Assembly: GCF_023715785.1 (NCBI RefSeq)
Contig: NZ_JAMBOX010000026.1
Coordinates: forward strand, 1 to 41,369
From: Neobacillus niacini
GTDB taxonomy: Bacteria; Bacillota; Bacilli; Bacillales; Cytobacillaceae
Direction: 5' to 3'
Length of the DNA: 41,369 nucleotides
Part shown: in pieces, positions 33,350 through 41,294 of the stretch
How positions within the stretch are numbered: the first letter of the stretch is position 1
Layout of the letters: each line of letters starts with the position of its first letter
Made by a program: the position numbers and the translations under genes
The notes under the pieces: generated by a model
What the model saw: the letters and a program-made list of their open reading frames with translations, nothing else
What the model was told of the DNA's origin: nothing
The model's database searches: none

Positions 33350-33917
33350 AATCATGATTGTCGACGATGACCCGATTACCCGGATGGACATCCGTGAAAT
33401 GCTTGGAGAAGAAGGCTATCAAGTTATCAAGGAATGCAAGAATGGCGAGGAGGCTGTCAAACACAGCCTGGCACTGGAACCGGATTTAATTATTATGGAT
33501 GTAAAAATGCCGATACTGAACGGAATCAAAGCGGCCAAAATTATCCGTCAAAAATCAAATGCTGCCATCCTGCTGCTGACAGCCTATAGTCAACGCGAGT
33601 TGATTGAAGACGCTAAGGAATCCGGCGTTACCGCCTATCTTGTCAAGCCTGTGACGGAGGCTGATTTAATCCCAGCAATTGAGATCGCGCTCAGCCAAAA
33701 AAAGCAATTTGAATGTCTGTCGAGAGATTTACAGACCCTAAAGCAAAAATTAACGGAGCGCCGCCTGGTTGAAAAAGCAAAAGGGAAACTGATGAACGCC
33801 CTGATGCTGTCAGAGGAGGCCGCTTACCGTAAGATGAGGGAATACAGCATGAAAAACAGAATATCGCTAGGGCTGGTTGCAGAATTAATTTTAATGAGTG
33901 AAGATGTGTTCCTTTAA
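33339..33917 (+). CDS. eutV: EutV, ANTAR-domain antitermination response regulator
   Basis: 192-aa protein. The receiver domain (~1-120) has the phosphoacceptor Asp54 in IIMDVKMP and the conserved lysine in AYLVKPV. A coiled linker leads to the ANTAR RNA-binding domain (~135-190: VEKAKGKLMNALMLSEEAAY). Phosphorylated EutV binds paired hexaloop hairpins and prevents terminator formation; a fitting target lies before eutL. GTG 33339 overlaps eutW by 11 bp and follows GGGGAGGG at 8 bases. The longer reading from 33255 adds 28 non-homologous residues and is rejected. Confidence 0.95.
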   Translation: MTFRIMIVDDDPITRMDIREMLGEEGYQVIKECKNGEEAVKHSLALEPDLIIMDVKMPILNGIKAAKIIRQKSNAAILLLTAYSQRELIEDAKESGVTAYLVKPVTEADLIPAIEIALSQKKQFECLSRDLQTLKQKLTERRLVEKAKGKLMNALMLSEEAAYRKMREYSMKNRISLGLVAELILMSEDVFL

Positions 33918-33974
33918 CAAGATTTGCAGAATTTCTGCTTCTCTAGGATTCTATTTTTCCAGGAGTGAAGAACA

Positions 33975-35405
33975 TTGACCAGGGAGGTAATCAAGAGTGT
34001 CGGCATCGATATCGGCACGAGCACAACGAAATTAATCATGAGTGAATTGACGTTGGGGCGGGTATCGAGTCATTTTGCCCTGCCGCATTTCGAGATTATT
34101 GATCGGCAAGTGACGTATGAGAGTGACATCATTTCTACTCCGCTTAAAAGCGAAGATGAAATCCATCTTCAGTCGTTGATAAATTGGCTCCAACGAGAAT
34201 ACAACAGAATGGGTGTATCTTTACCTGACATCAAATCTGGTGCTGTCATCATCACAGGCGAAACGGCGATTAAAAAGAATGCCGATGCGATTCTTCATTA
34301 TTTGGCGGAGCGATCCGGAGATTTTGTTGTCGCTATTGCGGGGGCCAGCCTTGAGGGTGTCTTGGCTGGCCGGGGCTCGGGAGCGTACGAGCGTTCGAAA
34401 ACGCAAAGGGGTGTCGTGGCGAATGTCGATATTGGCGGCGGTACGGCGAACGTTGTGCTTTTTCAACAGGGCAAGGTGCTTGAAACGATTACCTTTCATG
34501 TTGGCGGCAGGCTGGTCGAAATAAGTTCCGAGGGTGAAATACTGGCGGTATCGCCATCGTTAAGGCCCTGGCTTGATTATAAAGGTATAAGCCTCAAAAA
34601 TGGAATGAGCCTGTCGTTGGAACAATTCAGAGAGGTTAGCAAACAGCTATGCCACGATATGCTTGGCTGTTTGGCAGGAAAAACATCGATTGCCGCCCTC
34701 CAGTGCTTGGTCCATAGTTCATCATGTGAAACCCTTCCGGAAATACATGAGGTGGTGATTTCGGGAGGTGTCGGCAGACTGACACATGAGCTTCCACCAG
34801 CGAGACTTCCAGAGGTGGCTATTTACAATGATATTGGCCCATTGCTTGCTTCAGAGCTGATGGAGGCGTTAAAGCGTTACCCATTCCATGTTGCTGCTGC
34901 TGCCCAAACCACAAGAGCGACCGTAATCGGGGCCGGAATGCAGTCGACAAAAATTAGTGGGGCCACGATATCCATCCAGCCAGATCAATTGCCATTGCGA
35001 AATATTCCGGTAGTGAAGGTGCAAGTTTCCCAATCAGGGCAAGAGAAACAATTGGAATTAGAGTTCTTGAAAGGAAAAGAGCTTTATGCGGATCATGATA
35101 GCTTGCCATTTGCCATCAGTTTGGGCGGGCTGCCTTATATGCCTTATCAACAGCTCAAGGAACTGGCATGCATATTCGGTACTCTTTACACACGGCTTTT
35201 TCCTAGTGCTTCAGTCCTTGTTGTCATTTGTGAAAATGATATGGCAAAAGCCTTAGGACAGCTATTGCGTCTATATTCAGTGTCCGCGATTGATGTTATC
35301 TGTATTGATCAAATTGTCATTGACCATGGTGATTACATCGATATCGGCGAACCGCTTCATGACACAATGGTCCCTGTAGTGGTTAAAACATTGGCGTTTT
35401 CATAG
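33975..35405 (+). CDS. eutA: EutA, ethanolamine ammonia-lyase reactivase
   Basis: 476 aa with an actin-like ATPase fold: SVGIDIGTSTTKLIMSEL at the N-terminus, VANVDIGGGTANVVLF in the middle. EutA exchanges damaged cobalamin for fresh adenosylcobalamin in EutBC using ATP. The start is TTG 33975 with AGGAG 9 bases upstream. The 57-bp gap after eutV contains a weak GCAGA/TCTGC hairpin with T-rich flank, too poor to call a terminator. Confidence 0.94.
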   Translation: MTREVIKSVGIDIGTSTTKLIMSELTLGRVSSHFALPHFEIIDRQVTYESDIISTPLKSEDEIHLQSLINWLQREYNRMGVSLPDIKSGAVIITGETAIKKNADAILHYLAERSGDFVVAIAGASLEGVLAGRGSGAYERSKTQRGVVANVDIGGGTANVVLFQQGKVLETITFHVGGRLVEISSEGEILAVSPSLRPWLDYKGISLKNGMSLSLEQFREVSKQLCHDMLGCLAGKTSIAALQCLVHSSSCETLPEIHEVVISGGVGRLTHELPPARLPEVAIYNDIGPLLASELMEALKRYPFHVAAAAQTTRATVIGAGMQSTKISGATISIQPDQLPLRNIPVVKVQVSQSGQEKQLELEFLKGKELYADHDSLPFAISLGGLPYMPYQQLKELACIFGTLYTRLFPSASVLVVICENDMAKALGQLLRLYSVSAIDVICIDQIVIDHGDYIDIGEPLHDTMVPVVVKTLAFS

Positions 35406-35421
35406 GCAGGAGGTGAAAAAA

Positions 35422-36783
35422 GTGAAAACCCAAATTACACTGCTTCATAAAACCTATCAGTTTTCCGGATTAAAAGAAATCCTCGCAAAGGCAAATGAGG
35501 AGCGCTCCGGAGATCAGCTTGCGGGCATTTCGGCAAATGATGCCCAGGAACGGCTCGCCGCCAGGCATCTCCTGTCACAGTTAACCTTGAGCGATATCCG
35601 CAACAACCCGGTGCTCCCGCCTGAAGAGGATGAGGTATCACGGATCATTGAGGAATCCATCAATGAAAAAATCTATCAATCTATTGCAAATTGGACTATC
35701 AGTGACCTGCGTGAAAGCCTGCTTGACACAAACACAACCAACCAGGAAATCATGAGAATCCGCAAAGGGCTGACAAGCGAGATGGTCGCTGCGGCCGCAA
35801 AAATCATGTCCAATCTCGATTTGATTCAGGCAGCTTCAAAAATTGAGGTCGTCACCCAGTGCAATTATCCAATCGGCCATAAAGGGACGCTTGCCGGTAG
35901 GGCCCAGCCCAATCATCCCACCGACAGCATTCAAGGAATTAGGGCTTCGCTTTATGAAGCGTTGAGCTATGGGATTGGAGATGCGGTCATTGGTGTCAAT
36001 CCGGTGATTGATACTGCCGAGAGCGTGAAACAGATTCTGCAAATGACACGGGAGGAAATCGACCGCTTTCAAATTCCGACGCAGAATTGTGTTCTAGCCC
36101 ATGTTACGACGCAAATGCGGGCAATTAAAAATGGTGCTCCGTCGGATATGCTGTTTCAAAGCCTAGCCGGGACTGAGGCAGGAAATAATGCTTTTGGCAT
36201 TAGCGTTGCCCTGCTAGACGAGGCAAATGAGCTGATTCAAAAAGAAGGAACTGGTACCGGTCCGAACCTGTGGTATTTTGAAACCGGACAGGGGTCGGAG
36301 CTGTCATCCGATGCACACCATGGGATTGACCAGGTGACGCTAGAGGCAAGATGCTACGGTCTTGCGAAAAAATATAACCCGTTTATTGTCAACACGGTTG
36401 TCGGCTTTATTGGTCCTGAGTACCTCTACAACAGCAAACAGGTCATCAGGGCGGGGCTCGAGGATCATTTCATGGGGAAGCTCCAGGGCATTCCGATGGG
36501 AGTGGATGTTTGCTACACGAACCATATGAAAGCTGATCAAAATGATATGGAAAACCTCGCCGTTCTGCTTGGCTCTGCCGGGGTCAACTTCCTAATTGGC
36601 GTGCCGATGGCTGACGACTGTATGCTCAATTATCAATCGACAAGCTTCCATGATATTGCAACGGTGAGAAGTGTCCTTGGCTTAAGACCGGCGACATTGT
36701 TTGAGAAATGGCTGGAGAAAATGGGGATTATGGAAGACGGCAAATTGACAGTGCGGGCGGGGGACCCGACCTTATTTATCTAA
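35422..36783 (+). CDS. eutB: EutB, ethanolamine ammonia-lyase large subunit
   Basis: 453 aa, the canonical EutB length. It is the TIM-barrel catalytic subunit that, with EutC and adenosylcobalamin, splits ethanolamine into acetaldehyde and ammonia. Recognisable blocks include GLTSEMVAAAAKIMSN, CNYPIGHKGTLAGRAQPNHP and FLIGVPMADDCMLNYQ. GTG 35422 is preferred because AGGAGG lies 8 bases upstream; GTG 35413 overlaps that site. Confidence 0.96.
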   Translation: MKTQITLLHKTYQFSGLKEILAKANEERSGDQLAGISANDAQERLAARHLLSQLTLSDIRNNPVLPPEEDEVSRIIEESINEKIYQSIANWTISDLRESLLDTNTTNQEIMRIRKGLTSEMVAAAAKIMSNLDLIQAASKIEVVTQCNYPIGHKGTLAGRAQPNHPTDSIQGIRASLYEALSYGIGDAVIGVNPVIDTAESVKQILQMTREEIDRFQIPTQNCVLAHVTTQMRAIKNGAPSDMLFQSLAGTEAGNNAFGISVALLDEANELIQKEGTGTGPNLWYFETGQGSELSSDAHHGIDQVTLEARCYGLAKKYNPFIVNTVVGFIGPEYLYNSKQVIRAGLEDHFMGKLQGIPMGVDVCYTNHMKADQNDMENLAVLLGSAGVNFLIGVPMADDCMLNYQSTSFHDIATVRSVLGLRPATLFEKWLEKMGIMEDGKLTVRAGDPTLFI

Positions 36784-36807
36784 AACAGAAGGGAGGCAGG
36801 CTCAGAG

Positions 36808-37668
36808 TTGCAGGATAAACAAATTGAATTTATTGTCCAAAAAGTAATGGAACAGCTGCAAAAACAATTTCCGGCGGCTCCGGAAACGGTTACGCCAGAA
36901 CCTGTTACAGAGACAACAGGATTGTTTTTTACAGAAGAGGACTGGCAGACTTCAATACCGAAACCCGTCTATCAAGAGGGGACTTCCGAGTTAACATCAT
37001 CGACTCCGGCACGGATTGGGGTGTGGCGAGCCGGGACCCGCCCGTTGACCAAAACGATGCTGAAACTTCAGTTTGACCATGCGGCAGCAATTGATGCGGT
37101 AGGCGGTGAGGTCTTGGAAAAAACGCTGCAGGAATTTGATTTATTTACTGTGGAGACGTGCTATGAAAACAAGGAGGTTTATTTAAAGCGTCCCGACAAG
37201 GGCCGGGTATTGACAGACGCTGCCGTCCAAACCATTAAAGAAAAATGCATGCACCGGCCACAGGTGCAAATCGTGGTTTCCGACGGGCTAAGTGCTAGTG
37301 CCGTGGAAACCAATTTGAAGGATGTGTACCCGGCTTTGCTAGATTCACTGAAAATCAACAATCTCACCCCGGGAACGCCTTTTTTTGTCAAGGGGGGCCG
37401 GGTTGCGTGTATGGATCATATCGGCGAGATTCTCGAGCCGGAGGTGCTCGTGCTGCTGATCGGGGAACGGCCTGGGCTTGTTTCCGCCAGTTCGCTGAGT
37501 GCCTACATGTGCTATCGGCCGCGGAAGGGAATTGTCGAGTCTGACCGCAATGTGATTTCTAATATCCACCCGCTAGGCACACCACCAATCGAAGCAGGGG
37601 CCCATATCGGCACAGTGCTACGAAAAATGCTGGAACAAAAACTGAGTGGTGTCAAATTGGAATTATAG
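36808..37668 (+). CDS. eutC: EutC, ethanolamine ammonia-lyase small subunit
   Basis: 286-aa cobalamin-contacting subunit. The first ~18 residues (MQDKQIEFIVQKVMEQLQ) are the amphipathic encapsulation helix known for EutC, then a Pro/Thr-rich linker (~20-70), then the conserved domain (RIGVWRAGTRPLTKTML, VVSDGLSA, GTPFFVKGGRVACMDHIGE, ERPGLVSASSLSAYM). The start is TTG 36808 behind GGGAGG. The linker is typical for targeting regions. Confidence 0.95.
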   Translation: MQDKQIEFIVQKVMEQLQKQFPAAPETVTPEPVTETTGLFFTEEDWQTSIPKPVYQEGTSELTSSTPARIGVWRAGTRPLTKTMLKLQFDHAAAIDAVGGEVLEKTLQEFDLFTVETCYENKEVYLKRPDKGRVLTDAAVQTIKEKCMHRPQVQIVVSDGLSASAVETNLKDVYPALLDSLKINNLTPGTPFFVKGGRVACMDHIGEILEPEVLVLLIGERPGLVSASSLSAYMCYRPRKGIVESDRNVISNIHPLGTPPIEAGAHIGTVLRKMLEQKLSGVKLEL

Positions 37669-37716
37669 TGAGCAGCCTTGGTCAAAAGAGTGATTCTAAG
37701 AAAGGAGGGGGCGCGG

Positions 37717-37854
37717 ATGGAGGTTGTGATCGGCTTTGCCTTAGTGATTATCACGCTGTTGACAGGTACGGCAATTGGCATCAATGCCAATAAGAATGTA
37801 AGAGCCTTTAAAGAAGAAGAGCATGAAATTTTTGTCGGCCAAAATGACAAATAA
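37717..37854 (+). CDS. 45-aa single-span membrane protein linked to the permease
   Basis: A short gene beginning MEVVIGFALVIITLLTGTAI: one transmembrane helix (~residues 3-22) and a charged tail (NKNVRAFKEEEHEIFVGQ). ATG 37717 is preceded by AAAGGAGGGGG, a very strong ribosome site, and the stop lies 23 bp before the permease start. Size, hydrophobicity and spacing suggest a small accessory subunit or stabiliser of the permease. I do not recognise a named family. Confidence 0.75.
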   Translation: MEVVIGFALVIITLLTGTAIGINANKNVRAFKEEEHEIFVGQNDK

Positions 37855-37877
37855 CCAGGAAGGAAGGGGAAAACCGA

Positions 37878-39413
37878 ATGAAAAATAAAGACCAACAAAT
37901 GTTGGAAGATAGGAAACAGCTGAACAGGTATGGCTATGCCCAAGAACTCTTGCGTGACATGGGCGGTTTTTCAAACTTTGCGATTTCATTCTCGATTATT
38001 TCGATATTAACCGGTGCCGTTTCCCTTTATGGGCACGGGTTAACGTACGGCGGACCGGGAATGATGGGGTTTGGCTGGACAATCGTCGCCTTTTTCGTCA
38101 TGCTAGTAGCCGCCTCGCTTGCCGAACTCGCATCGGCGATTCCAACCGCAGGGGCCCTATACCACTGGGCTGCGACCCTTAAGGGCATCCGGATTGGCTG
38201 GTATACAGCCTGGATTAATTTAATTGGACAAATTGGTATTGTTGCCGGAATTGATTACTCTTGCGCCTTATTCGCTGATCCGCTCCTAGCAGCCGTTTTT
38301 GGTTATACCTCTACTGAAACCACTACTCTAGTCGTTTTTGGCGTCATTCTCCTATTGCACGGAATCCTCAATCACGTGGGTATTAAAATCGTTGCCAGAT
38401 TAAATGATTTCTCCGCCTGGTATCATATGGTGGTTGTTGCCATCCTGGTGGTCAGCTTGGCCTTTTTTACAAAAAACGGCCTGCAGCCAATCGAGTATTT
38501 ATTCCAGGTTGGGCAGACTTTTTCCGACAAGCCCTATATTCTTGCCTTCCTGATTGGATTATTGCAGGCCCAGTGGACCTTCACGGGCTATGATGCTTCT
38601 GCCCATACAATTGAAGAAACGGTTCACCCACGCGTTCGCGCACCATGGGGGATTTTTAATTCAGTTGCCTTTTCGTTTGTTTTTGGGTTCATTATGCTCT
38701 CCTTTGTCACGCTATCGATCACGGATGCGGCCGGTGCAGTTAACTCGGATAATGCCTTTATCTTTGTCATCAGTCAAGCATTGGGCGGCACCTTCGGGTC
38801 GATTGTGTTATGGCTGGTTACCTTTGCCATGTTCTTCTGCGGCCTGTCGTCGATTACCTCTTTTTCAAGGATGATGTATGCTTTTTCAAGGGATAACGGC
38901 ATGCCGTTAAGCCGCCATTGGGCCGAAATCAGCCGCAAATACCGGACACCAGCAAAAGCGATTTGGCTGTCGGTTGTGCTGTCGTTCATATTGGCCCTGA
39001 TTGATTACGTAACGAAGTTGCTTAATCCTGATGCCGGCTATTCCACCATTGCCTTCTTAACTGCGATTAGTGTGGTTGGGCTATATATCGCCTATGGCAT
39101 TCCGATTTACTTGAAACTGGAGGCCGAGGCCAAGGGAATCTTTAAGCCTAAGCATTATGGTCCGTGGAGCCTTGGGAAATGGAGCAAACCAATCAATGTC
39201 CTCAGCATTATTTGGATCATTTTCATCTCCATCATGATGATTATTCCGCCAAACCAAATGGCGGCCTATGCCCTTGCCGGAATGTTTATTATTTTGATAA
39301 TCATGGACCTTGCCTATTACAAGAAACACTTCAAAGGCCCGCAGGCTGCCCTTGAAAAATCGCTGGAGGAGATTAGAAGATTAGAGGATGAATTCGAACA
39401 CGAAAACCATTAA
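37878..39413 (+). CDS. APC-superfamily permease (ACT/GabP-choline type), probable ethanolamine importer
   Basis: 511 aa, ~12 hydrophobic segments. The N-terminus GYAQELLRDMGGFSNFAISFSIISILTG is the hallmark of the amino acid-choline transporter branch of the APC family, not of EutH and not of the Eat ethanolamine permease branch as I recall them. A further conserved block is SAIPTAGALYHWAA. Related transporters carry GABA, choline or ethanolamine. Position at the end of the eut operon implies ethanolamine uptake. ATG 37878 follows AGGAAGGGG. The C-terminus is a charged tail (EEIRRLEDEFEHENH). A perfect terminator closes the operon. Confidence 0.87.
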   Translation: MKNKDQQMLEDRKQLNRYGYAQELLRDMGGFSNFAISFSIISILTGAVSLYGHGLTYGGPGMMGFGWTIVAFFVMLVAASLAELASAIPTAGALYHWAATLKGIRIGWYTAWINLIGQIGIVAGIDYSCALFADPLLAAVFGYTSTETTTLVVFGVILLLHGILNHVGIKIVARLNDFSAWYHMVVVAILVVSLAFFTKNGLQPIEYLFQVGQTFSDKPYILAFLIGLLQAQWTFTGYDASAHTIEETVHPRVRAPWGIFNSVAFSFVFGFIMLSFVTLSITDAAGAVNSDNAFIFVISQALGGTFGSIVLWLVTFAMFFCGLSSITSFSRMMYAFSRDNGMPLSRHWAEISRKYRTPAKAIWLSVVLSFILALIDYVTKLLNPDAGYSTIAFLTAISVVGLYIAYGIPIYLKLEAEAKGIFKPKHYGPWSLGKWSKPINVLSIIWIIFISIMMIIPPNQMAAYALAGMFIILIIMDLAYYKKHFKGPQAALEKSLEEIRRLEDEFEHENH

Positions 39414-39419
39414 AAGATG

Positions 39420-39456
39420 AAGTGCCCGTCAAGCTTAAACGGGCACTTTGTTTTTT
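39420..39456 (+). terminator. Terminator of the eut operon
   Basis: AAGTGCCCGT and ACGGGCACTT form a perfect 10-bp stem around a 9-base loop, followed by TGTTTTTT. Confidence 0.93.
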
Positions 39457-39462
39457 GTGAAA

Positions 39463-39499
39463 AAGTAAAAAATGGGAAAGGGCTCATTCTCCTTTCCCA
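39463..39499 (-). terminator. Terminator of the CotG-like gene
   Basis: On the minus strand TGGGAAAGG and CCTTTCCCA form a perfect stem, followed by TTTTTACTTTT. Confidence 0.82.
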
Positions 39500-39505
39500 A
39501 ACACA

Positions 39506-39829
39506 TTAGCATCTTCTTTTCCGTTTTCTATATACCCACATATTCCCGCCCTTCCAACAGCCTTTAGCCTGATGTCTGCCGTTGGCCGTATTCCGCCAAG
39601 GGCTGCAGCTTAAACCGCTAAGGTGATGACGGGATGTTCTTTTTCTTGAAGTGTGGCGGTGGCTGCTGGAAGTTCGGCGCCTTGTTGTCATGGAACTTGA
39701 AGTCCGGCGCTGCCTTGATGTGCCGCGATGCCTTCCGGGGTCCATGAACATAAAATCGCCGAACCCACTGAGTCTTGCTTCATCTGCACCACGTTGAATA
39801 TCTTCGGGTGAAAATTCTCTCTCTGCCAT
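39506..39829 (-). CDS. CotG-like Ser/Arg-rich spore coat protein
   Basis: 107-aa basic protein. The N-terminus (MAEREFSPEDIQRGADEARL) is acidic. Residues ~35-72 are dense in Ser, Thr, Arg and His (RGTSRQRRTSSSMTTRRRTS...HRHTSRKRTSRHH), recalling the phosphorylated Ser/Lys/Arg repeats of B. subtilis CotG. The C-terminus ends WVYRKRKRRC. ATG 39829 has AAAGGAGGTG upstream. The gene is divergent from cotH, the same arrangement as cotG-cotH in B. subtilis, and CotH is the kinase that phosphorylates CotG and CotB. Name withheld because repeats are shorter and less regular than in CotG. Confidence 0.78.
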   Translation of the reverse strand: MAEREFSPEDIQRGADEARLSGFGDFMFMDPGRHRGTSRQRRTSSSMTTRRRTSSSHRHTSRKRTSRHHLSGLSCSPWRNTANGRHQAKGCWKGGNMWVYRKRKRRC

Positions 39830-40028
39830 TTTTGCACCTCCTTTTAAAATAGAAAAGGGAGTACGAAGCGTCATGTTTCATTCGGTTAGAAACCCACTCC
39901 TCTTTTACCAATTTACGTATATCTTCCTGCTTTTGTATCGGACAAAAGCCTAAGAGGTGAAAAAATGCATGGAAAACGTGACGTTGCCCCTTTTTCAACA
40001 TAAAAATAAGGGGAGGGAGGTGTTAAAG

Positions 40029-41117
40029 ATGGACAATGTCAAACTACCGCATTATAAGGTCTTCATTAATCCTATCGACCTCAAGGAATTAAGGCGGGAT
40101 ATCTGGATTGATGAACCGCTGCCGGCCAAGTTAACGATTGATGGGAAAAAACTGGAGGTGGACCTCGCCTACCGTGGGTCCCATATCCGCAAGTTTCCCA
40201 AAAAGTCATATCAGTTTTATTTTTATAAACCAAAAACATATCGCGGGTCACGAGAGATTCATTTAAATGCCGAGTTTAAAGATCCATCGATGATCCGCAA
40301 TAAGCTTTCCTTTGATTTTTTTGCTGACATTGGCTCATTGGCGCCAAAATCGCGCCACGTCTTTTTGACATTGAATGGTGGAGTGGAAGGAGTATATTTG
40401 GAAATCGAGTCAGTCGATGAGGGGTTCTTAACCAGAAGAGGACTCCCGAAAGGCAGCATTTATTATGCAATCGATGGCGATGCGAATTTTTCCCTGATGA
40501 GCGACCTCGATAAGGGAACGAAAAAATCATTGAAACAGGGCTATGAAAAAAAGTTTGGTGCAGCCTCTGATGATGTTTACCTGGAGAGACTGATTTATAA
40601 CATAAATACGATTCCTAGACAAGAATTTGGACGGGATATCCCTAAATATATAGACGTGGAGAAATACTTGCGCTGGATGGCCGGGATCATTTTCACCTCG
40701 AATTACGATGGCTTTGTTCATAATTATGCGTTATACCGGAATGGGCACAGCGGACTATTCGAAATGATTCCGTGGGATTATGATGCCACCTGGGGCAGGG
40801 ACGTGAACGGGAAAATGATGGTGGCTGATTATGTGCCCATAACAGGGTTCAATACCTTAACGGCAAGAATTCTCGACGTAGACGTGTTTCGCAAGCAGTA
40901 CCAAAAGCTGTTGGTTGACATCATGAACCAGCAATTTACCGTAGAATATATAACACCGCGGGCCGAAGCACTGCTCCAAGCCATCCGCCCCTTTATCATG
41001 AAGGACCCCTACAAAAACCAAACCATCGACCAATTCGACCAAGAACTCAAAATCATCACAAACTACATCAACCAAAGAAGAAACTACCTAAAGAGCAGGC
41101 TGTATAAATTGGATTAG
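40029..41117 (+). CDS. cotH: CotH, spore coat protein kinase
   Basis: 362-aa atypical protein kinase of the inner spore coat. The alignment with B. subtilis CotH is strong from memory: DLAYRGSHIRKFPKKSYQ, SREIHLNAEFKDPS, DGDANFSLMSDL, FTSNYDGFVHNYALYR and PWDYDATWGRD, which carry the ATP- and metal-binding residues. It phosphorylates serine-rich coat proteins; the divergent gene encodes a likely substrate. ATG 40029 follows GGGAGGGAGGTG. An in-frame GTG at 39957 with GAGG nearby would add 24 unconserved residues. The ~200-bp divergent region contains a partial AAAAGGGAGT/ACTCCTCTTTT inverted repeat; no clear sigma-K or sigma-E promoter was identified. Confidence 0.95.
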   Translation: MDNVKLPHYKVFINPIDLKELRRDIWIDEPLPAKLTIDGKKLEVDLAYRGSHIRKFPKKSYQFYFYKPKTYRGSREIHLNAEFKDPSMIRNKLSFDFFADIGSLAPKSRHVFLTLNGGVEGVYLEIESVDEGFLTRRGLPKGSIYYAIDGDANFSLMSDLDKGTKKSLKQGYEKKFGAASDDVYLERLIYNINTIPRQEFGRDIPKYIDVEKYLRWMAGIIFTSNYDGFVHNYALYRNGHSGLFEMIPWDYDATWGRDVNGKMMVADYVPITGFNTLTARILDVDVFRKQYQKLLVDIMNQQFTVEYITPRAEALLQAIRPFIMKDPYKNQTIDQFDQELKIITNYINQRRNYLKSRLYKLD

Positions 41118-41122
41118 AGTAA

Positions 41123-41167
41123 GGGTGTCAGGCACCTTGTGAAAATTTCACATGGTGCCTGACACCC
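41123..41167. repeat. GGTGTCAGGCACC palindromic repeat, also terminator of cotH
   Basis: GGGTGTCAGGCACC and GGTGCCTGACACCC form a perfect 14-bp stem; the interior TGTGAAA/TTTCACA continues it with one mismatch. It resembles a dispersed palindrome I know from many Bacillus genomes. Followed by TTT only, it may end cotH transcription in both directions. Confidence 0.75.
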
Positions 41168-41294
41168 TTTGCTGTATTTTCACCTTTTTTATTGTGTTTT
41201 GGTCACAAACCACCACCTTCCATCGTTATGTGTGCAGAAAGGTAAAAAGGGAGCATTCCTGTTAGAAGGATTTTCGGGGACTTGAACAAAAAAA

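Noticed and set aside
33918..33974. Terminator between eutV and eutA
   Set aside because: The GCAGA/TCTGC stem is only 5 bp and the following T run is interrupted; too weak to call.
39830..40001. Upstream extensions of the CotG-like and CotH reading frames
   Set aside because: Both lie in the divergent promoter region, and strong ribosome sites mark the internal starts at 39829 and 40029.
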